Below, one piece after another: positions 59,176 through 64,000 of a DNA stretch of 64,000 nt (positions are counted from its first letter, which is position 1; each line of letters starts with the position of its first letter). The position numbers and the translations under genes are program-made. The DNA comes from Candidatus Bathyarchaeota archaeon (lineage in GTDB: Archaea; Thermoproteota; Bathyarchaeia; Bathyarchaeales; Bathyarchaeaceae): positions 46,041 through 110,040 of the forward strand of contig SOJZ01000041.1 in assembly GCA_004376295.1 (NCBI GenBank), given 5' to 3'. Below the pieces are notes generated by a model, which did not search any database, was not told where the DNA came from, and saw only the letters and a list, made by a program, of their open reading frames with translations.

Positions 59176-59858
59176 GGTCCTCGCCTCTGAATCAGGTTAA
59201 TAGCCAGAGTTACTACGAAAACTATCAGCAACAACATGACTGCCATAGCTATACTGTACTCTATTTCTCCTCTCATGACTTCTAGGGCTATTGTCGTTGT
59301 TAGTACCCGCGTTAACCCTCGTATATTTCCACCTACAGCGATAGCAACACCAAGTTCGGCTATGGCTCGATTGAAGCATGAGACAAAAGCCAAGGCAACT
59401 CCCGCTGTTGATTCTCTTAAGACAGCAATAGAAGCTTCTGTTTCCGAAGCTCCTAAGGTTCTTGCCAAATCTCTAACATCCGGATCCACAGATTCCACGG
59501 CATGGACGACAAGGCTGATCATTATAGGAGTTATTAGAATTGCCTGACCAAACATAATTACCATTGGAGTGTAGAGAAGATCCAGAAAACCTAGAAACCC
59601 GGAATGAGAGAAAACAAGGTAGAGAATCAAACCTAGCGCCACAGTGGGTATTCCTAACAGCGCATTAAATATTGCTTTGACAAAGTGTTTTCCAGTGAAA
59701 TCCTTGAATCCGATGAGCACACCTAGTGGGATTCCCAAAAGAGCGGAAAGCAAAGTTGCAGTGCCCGATACATAAATTGATCTGAAAGTGGTCTCTAGTA
59801 CTACAGGATTTCCAAAGAGTTCTATAACCCTTCTAATGCCTTCCAGTATTTCCCACAT
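59172..59858 (-). CDS. tupB: tungstate ABC transporter permease
   Basis: 228 residues from the ATG at 59858, just after the tupA stop; the earlier in-frame start overlaps tupA. About five membrane helices, with the permease EAA-type loop LARTLGASETEASIAVLRES. Homologous to TupB. It passes tungstate across the membrane with TupC. Confidence 0.93.
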   Translation of the reverse strand: MWEILEGIRRVIELFGNPVVLETTFRSIYVSGTATLLSALLGIPLGVLIGFKDFTGKHFVKAIFNALLGIPTVALGLILYLVFSHSGFLGFLDLLYTPMVIMFGQAILITPIMISLVVHAVESVDPDVRDLARTLGASETEASIAVLRESTAGVALAFVSCFNRAIAELGVAIAVGGNIRGLTRVLTTTIALEVMRGEIEYSIAMAVMLLLIVFVVTLAINLIQRRGP

Positions 59859-59877
59859 TGATTCGCACCTTGACGCT

Positions 59878-60867
59878 TTAGGAATATAATTCGGGATGAT
59901 CGTTTTGATATTCCGGCGGACATTCATAGCCATCGAAAAAAGCGTAATTCTTTATCCACTGCACGGCAGCTGGTTCAGTGTTTTCTTTGAGAAGACCTAC
60001 GGCGGGGTAAAACAAGCTTTGTCCATAAGTGTTTTTTCCATAATCCTTGATTATCTGTTGTCCTCTTTCGGATATCAAGAATTCTATGAAGCTTATGGCC
60101 CCATCAAAGTTAACGTTCGGGTGCATACTCTTGTTTACTGCTATTCCGCTGTACACATTTAGTAGCTCTTCTCCCTGAGTTACCAGTTCCTTTAAAGTAA
60201 TGATGTTGTCTTTGTAGTACTTTAGATAGGTGCCCATATCCGCAAGGGTATATGCAGAAAATTGTTCCGCAATCTGCAGTGTTGTTCCCATGCCAGCGCC
60301 AGCTTCGATATACCACTCCTCTTCCCTTAACTCTGTCCGGTTTAGACCTGCATCATTCCATAGTCCTTTTTCTTTCGTGTGAGTGCCCGAATCGTCCCCT
60401 CGGGACACCCATTTGGCCTGTCCATTCCTACCAGCTTCTACGATTTCTAGCAAGGCTGGAGGGGGTAACAATCCATTGATCTCTGCGGGATCCGCTTCGG
60501 GTCCCACGATTGCAAAGAAGTTGTATGCAATGATTTTTCTGCAAACGCCGTGTCCGTTCTCTAAAAAAGCACGCTCTTTTGATGGATCGTGTACTAGTAT
60601 CATGTCGGCGTCTCCTCTCTGTGCATGCTTTATCGCTAGGCCTGTTCCAGCAGATATAAAGTAGAGGTCGATTGGATACTCTGCTTCAAATTGGTCTTCG
60701 ATAACATCGAGCAGAAGTGTGTCATAGAGGCTAGTTGTAGTCGAAATCACAAGTTTTTCTCTTGTCGAAGTTGCTATGTAATAGGCAGTTCCAGCCACAG
60801 AGGTGATTACGACTAAGACAAGTGCGGTTATCCAAATCCAGATTTTTCTTTCCGTTTTCGATGCCAC
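59878..60867 (-). CDS. tupA: tungstate-binding protein
   Basis: 329 residues from a GTG. An N-terminal membrane helix/signal (IWITALVLVVITSVAGTAYY) precedes the binding domain; TTTSLYDTLLLDVI and SAGTGLAIKHAQRGDADMIL are TupA signatures (TTTSxxDTG-like oxyanion loop). Presumably an anchored extracytoplasmic receptor that prefers tungstate for tungstoenzymes. The upstream palindrome is a candidate oxyanion-responsive operator. Confidence 0.94.
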   Translation of the reverse strand: MASKTERKIWIWITALVLVVITSVAGTAYYIATSTREKLVISTTTSLYDTLLLDVIEDQFEAEYPIDLYFISAGTGLAIKHAQRGDADMILVHDPSKERAFLENGHGVCRKIIAYNFFAIVGPEADPAEINGLLPPPALLEIVEAGRNGQAKWVSRGDDSGTHTKEKGLWNDAGLNRTELREEEWYIEAGAGMGTTLQIAEQFSAYTLADMGTYLKYYKDNIITLKELVTQGEELLNVYSGIAVNKSMHPNVNFDGAISFIEFLISERGQQIIKDYGKNTYGQSLFYPAVGLLKENTEPAAVQWIKNYAFFDGYECPPEYQNDHPELYS

Positions 60868-60893
60868 CGTTATGTTCGGTTGTACATGTCGGT

Positions 60894-60917
60894 CGTTATA
60901 ACTTTATAAGCATAACG
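60894..60917 (-). promoter_or_regulatory. tup promoter with CGTTAT...ATAACG inverted repeat
   Basis: CGTTAT (60894-60899) and ATAACG (60912-60917) flank the minus-strand TATA CTTATAAAG (60902-60910). A third CGTTAT half-site lies at 60868. The operator shape resembles ModE/TunR-type sites; no regulator gene of that type is in the window. Confidence 0.65.
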
Positions 60918-61043
60918 GCAGGTTTTTCATCTTAAGGTCAAACTCCATCTCACGTGTAAAAGCGCATCTATCTGATGATGAAACACTTCCAACATGCATC
61001 GACGCAAAGATTTAGAGGCTGATGTACGAAAGCGAGAAAGTTT

Positions 61044-61302
61044 ATGCATGCAAGACTGCGCATTGACATCACTCCCGAGGGCTTCATTCGAGTCCTCGAA
61101 CTCCTTCCAAAGCCTTCAAAAATGGCACCGTGAAAATCAATGACATAGTGAAGCCGCCGAGTATACGGGTGGTTACGCGCTAAGGGTTCCGAAAATCGTT
61201 CGGTTTCGACCAGACAAAAAGATCGAAGAAATCAACAGCATTGAAAAATTGCATAAATCATATGAAATGCGGTGTGAGCGGCATCCATTTCAAAGCTTGT
61301 GA
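61044..61302 (+). pseudogene. decayed small gene with two frameshifts
   Basis: From the ATG at 61044, inside an ATGCATGCA motif, the frame reads ARLRIDITPEGFIRVLELLP. After an A5 run (about 61120) the next frame reads NGTVKINDIVKPPSIRVVTR, and the third frame then reads ALRVPKIVRFRPDKKIEE and continues to a stop at 61302. Joined, they make an ~85-residue protein; a one-base deletion in an A6 run explains the first break. Family not identified. It is either a genuine pseudogene or an assembly artefact. Confidence 0.5.
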
Positions 61303-61317
61303 TCTATTTCATCATTT

Positions 61318-61557
61318 TCATTTTAGGCTGGATGGAGAAGAAGGAAGGAATCCAACCAGATGAATCCTACTCCCACATCTGTTGCAATGTATTATCAGTT
61401 CTTCTAGAAATTCTTTTTTCATTTTTGTTTCTAAGACGGTATAGGCGTTTTCTGTTTCGTCTTCTGGAGATATCATGACTCCACAGTTGGGGCAGGCGAA
61501 ATCTCCGCTTCCTTCGATTTTTGTTAGGTCTATTTTGAAGACTTGGTCGTGTTTCAT
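61318..61557 (-). CDS. small zinc-ribbon protein
   Basis: 79 residues with CPNCG and CNRCG knuckles spaced about 40 residues apart (ACPNCGVMISPEDETENAY and HCNRCGSRIHLVGF), a complete four-Cys zinc ribbon. Probable small transcription- or RNA-related protein; no known family. Confidence 0.75.
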   Translation of the reverse strand: MKHDQVFKIDLTKIEGSGDFACPNCGVMISPEDETENAYTVLETKMKKEFLEELIIHCNRCGSRIHLVGFLPSSPSSLK

Positions 61558-61767
61558 TTTTCTTCCTTCCTGCGTACGATGGTCTTCGTTTTTGATTCAA
61601 GGAGTATAATAACTTTTATGAATGTTGAGTTAGTAGGTGAAAGATGTTTTTGTAAATTGTTCCTAAATTAGTTTTGTCCTGAACCTTCTTGCCTTTGTTA
61701 AAAGCGAAAATTGTCTGCTTAGGCTTGCCGTGGGATAAAATTCTTTTTCATGCAACCCTAAAATGGA

Positions 61768-61776
61768 ATGCATGCA
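61768..61776. repeat. ATGCATGCA motif
   Basis: Copy 4 nt beyond the stop of the methyltransferase gene. The preceding gap (61558-61767) holds nothing else that I can support. Confidence 0.8.
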
Positions 61777-61779
61777 AAA

Positions 61780-62274
61780 TCATCTATGATAAACGTATAT
61801 TGTGTGAGATGGATAACCCAGCCTCGGGTTTTCACAGAAATTGTCGATTTTTAATGGTTTCCATCCCAGAACTTCGTAATCATGAGACACGATGCGGGTT
61901 CCATGCCTAAGTTCAGACTCAAGCTTTGGCCTCACCCTCTCATTTGCGCTAGTCGTAAGATAAAGAGTAACAACATCCGCAAATCTCAAATCAACCTCAA
62001 ACAAGTCGCGTTGAACAATTTTAACTCTACCATCAAGGCCAAGCTCAGAAACCTTGCCATTAGCCTTCTTCACCAAGTCTTCCCTTAATTCGACTCCAAC
62101 AGCGTTTGCTCCGAACTCTTGAGCCGCCATTATAACTACCCGGCCGTCTCCACAGCCGAGGTCATAAACAGTCTCGCCGGGTCTCAACTCGGAGAGAGCA
62201 AGCATTTGACGAACCACTAGAGGTGGTGACGCAACATACGGCGCGATGTACAAGCCAAATCCCTCACTTGACAA
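61780..62274 (-). CDS. class I SAM-dependent methyltransferase
   Basis: 164 residues. Motif I VYDLGCGDGRVVIMAAQE, acidic loop VGVELREDLV, RVKIVQRDLFEVDLRFADVV. The N-terminal segment YVASPPLVVRQMLALSEL is typical of small archaeal protein methyltransferases of this type. Substrate unknown. Confidence 0.85.
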   Translation of the reverse strand: MSSEGFGLYIAPYVASPPLVVRQMLALSELRPGETVYDLGCGDGRVVIMAAQEFGANAVGVELREDLVKKANGKVSELGLDGRVKIVQRDLFEVDLRFADVVTLYLTTSANERVRPKLESELRHGTRIVSHDYEVLGWKPLKIDNFCENPRLGYPSHTIYVYHR

Positions 62275-62365
62275 ATTTTGTTCTCAATGCCTACTTATTT
62301 TATTTTCGAATGTCCAAAGCTCAGAATCTTGAAAAAATTTCATATCAAATCTGCAAGCAGCAGCA

Positions 62366-62689
62366 TCAGGCAACGTACCCAGTCTTTTTCGCCTGAGGTT
62401 GCCTAGCCTCCCCACACTTTTTACAGCTTTGCTCACAAAGTTCAAGATATTTTTCCTCGCTTGTGAGCACAGTCTCAGCTGCTTTTCCACACAGCTCGCT
62501 TGCTTCTTCACAACCCGCCTCCTTACACAACTGACTGATGAATAAGCAACATGCTTGGACATCTTCTTTGTTAAGCGCCACTCTGTTGGCACGCACGAGT
62601 AGGCAGAGTTCCCTAGCTATCACGCACGTCTTGATGTATTTGAATCGGTTGAGCACACGCTCCCGTTGTCTCCGACGGCTTACCTCCAA
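62366..62689 (-). CDS. Cys-rich four-helix protein, DUF326-like
   Basis: 107 residues. The Cys spacing (ACCLFISQLCKEAGCEEASE, then LCEQSCKKCGE) and helical pattern resemble four-helix, Cys-lined copper-binding Csp/DUF326 proteins. N-terminal region is basic (MEVSRRRQRERVLNRFKYIK). It could store or buffer Cu(I). No signal peptide. Confidence 0.7.
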   Translation of the reverse strand: MEVSRRRQRERVLNRFKYIKTCVIARELCLLVRANRVALNKEDVQACCLFISQLCKEAGCEEASELCGKAAETVLTSEEKYLELCEQSCKKCGEARQPQAKKTGYVA

Positions 62690-62792
62690 CTTCCACCCCT
62701 CAAAAACATGCGAACTTAACTCTTCAGGCTCTCCCCTTTTATACTTTCAGAATCCCACATAACTAACACAAATCAACTTGAAGTAACTAACG

Positions 62793-63905
62793 TTACGGGA
62801 CGTATCGTCTAAGCCTCCGAAGCGCCATCAGCCTCTCCTTACCTCCTATCCGAGCGTTTTCAACAGCGTTTTCCAGAACCCAGATAGATTCATCCATAGC
62901 CTTTCGATCCACTGGATATGGCACGGCGTCCTTTCCCCCGTACGCAAACGAGTATTTCACTGGGTCTTTCCAGCTTGGCGGTTCGCCGTAGATGAGTTCA
63001 GAGATTAAGGCGAGTCCTCGAACTGTGGCTGGTCCTATTCCTCGAATGCCAAGGAGTTCCTCGTAGTTTTTGGGCTGAAACTCGTACGCCTTCTTCACGC
63101 TTTTCCAGTTGAGGTTGCGGGGCAACGAGAGAACATCGATTGGGTATTCTTTCCATCTAGTTTTGGGCATCCATTCTTGCAGAGAACTTTGACAGGTGGG
63201 TCGAATCGACTTCAGCATTCTCATAACTTTTCTAGGCTCCTCCTTAATGATGTCTGTAGACGTTTTTCGACAGCCCTCGCTCGCCATCGAGGTCATGTCC
63301 AAGGCAACTTCTCGCTTCACATCGCCTACGATGGCATCGTGCGGTTCAACCACAAAATTTTTGGCGCATTCAGAGAGCCAATGATATCTTCTCGCGGTTC
63401 TGTCTTTCACGCTCATTCCTTGCTGAACTACCGCCCATTCCCCGCGCTCGGTTACAAAGAACGAATGGTGATAGAGTGGGTAACCCGCCTGAATAGCTGT
63501 GTTGTCAACCTTTGCGCTCATTCGACTCGCGTATCGTAAATCGTCGATTCTACTTGTTGAGAAACCAAACCCTTCCCCCGCGTCGCTAATTTCAATAGGC
63601 GCTTGCAGTGAAGCCTTACCTTTCCCGCCACATACGGCCAGTCCATGCTCGGTCTGGTTTATAGCGCTCTTTAAGACCCCTGTCAGGACCGTGGTCACGC
63701 CAGACGAGTGCCAATCGTATCCTAGGACGCAGCCTAACGCCTGAAACCAGAATGGATCCGAGATTCTACGAAGAAACTCGTCTTGACCATATTCGTCTAC
63801 AATGACTGTGACAATTTCTCTTGCGAGCTTGATCATTCGGATGACAAGCCATCTTGGTGCTCTTCCGTAATGGAGTGGAAGCCTTGCAACTCCCGTTCTC
63901 TTCAA
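62793..63905 (-). CDS. DUF763 protein
   Basis: 370 residues. It starts TGVARLPLHYGRAPRWLVIR, with VLGYDWHSSGVTTVLTGVL and QAGYPLYHHSFFVTERGEWA, the DUF763 signature. A helix-hairpin-helix segment (EELLGIRGIGPATVRGLALI) near the C-terminus points to DNA binding. Widespread in archaea and some bacteria; function unknown, probably DNA-related. Upstream sequence (TTTAAACTTAAA, near 63949) is promoter-like. Confidence 0.93.
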   Translation of the reverse strand: MKRTGVARLPLHYGRAPRWLVIRMIKLAREIVTVIVDEYGQDEFLRRISDPFWFQALGCVLGYDWHSSGVTTVLTGVLKSAINQTEHGLAVCGGKGKASLQAPIEISDAGEGFGFSTSRIDDLRYASRMSAKVDNTAIQAGYPLYHHSFFVTERGEWAVVQQGMSVKDRTARRYHWLSECAKNFVVEPHDAIVGDVKREVALDMTSMASEGCRKTSTDIIKEEPRKVMRMLKSIRPTCQSSLQEWMPKTRWKEYPIDVLSLPRNLNWKSVKKAYEFQPKNYEELLGIRGIGPATVRGLALISELIYGEPPSWKDPVKYSFAYGGKDAVPYPVDRKAMDESIWVLENAVENARIGGKERLMALRRLRRYVP

Positions 63906-64000
63906 AAACGTTCACCAAGTCCATTATCTAATAACACGAAGAATAGTTTAAACTTAAAGTGAGAGAACACCAGCTGCGGTGGAAGTTTTGCCTTCTCGTG

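Overview
The window is gene-dense archaeal DNA of moderate GC. The archaeal assignment rests on an aCPSF1/FttA-type termination nuclease, an archaeal SepF, TATA boxes about 25-30 nt ahead of apparently leaderless starts, AsnC/ArsR/membrane-wHTH regulators, thiolase-DUF35 pairs, an archaemetzincin-like protein and a DUF763 protein. The combination of SepF, a B12-dependent methylmalonyl-CoA mutase operon, Tup tungstate transport and several orphan ParB-like proteins would fit a Bathyarchaeia-like lineage, but that placement is inference. No rRNA, complete tRNA or CRISPR array was recognised.

Layout. 0-9.3 kb: housekeeping genes (FttA, SepF, V4R protein, S9 peptidase, parvulin, DEAD-box helicase, MFS). 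9.3-13.0 kb: a minus-strand operon for methylmalonyl-CoA mutase (large and small subunits, MeaB chaperone, corrinoid adenosyltransferase). 13.1-13.7 kb: an unusual regulatory stretch with a ten-unit 10-bp repeat in front of a frameshifted AbrB-like gene. 13.8-14.6 kb: a split permease. 14.7-23.2 kb: an accessory-looking region with three ParB-like CTPase-fold proteins and no ParA, a ParB-HTH-only protein, a beta-CASP-like nuclease, a ParB-DNA methyltransferase fusion and endonuclease IV, followed by a degenerate tRNA-Leu-like 3' end. 23.8-30 kb: an RNase J-like nuclease, a DUF5678/retropepsin pair and a secreted cysteine-protease/PKD protein. 30-41.7 kb: single-gene units (Fic, MFS, transglutaminase-like protein, Old Yellow Enzyme with a divergent flavin reductase, DUF72, malate dehydrogenase, MazG, archaemetzincin-like, HIT). 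42-47 kb: membrane wHTH/VIT pair, arsR-acr3, drug-type ABC exporter. 47-53 kb: small membrane and zinc-ribbon proteins, a duplicated 70-80 nt inverted-repeat element, AhpD-like, GAF, AIM24, flavodoxin and TatD. 53-57 kb: two thiolase/DUF35 pairs. 58-61 kb: the tupABC tungstate transporter with a palindromic operator. 61-64 kb: a decayed gene, a methyltransferase, a Cys-rich protein and DUF763.

The most striking whole-window signal is a self-complementary alternating motif, TGCATGCA extended to 8-13 bp. It occurs roughly 35 times (hand count), almost only between genes, very often within 20 nt of a stop codon. In several cases it runs into a C-terminus or sits where a truncated gene ends. By base composition one or two copies would be expected. 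Several broken genes and gene fragments lie beside these motifs, suggesting that they mark or promote rearrangement, or act in 3'-end formation.
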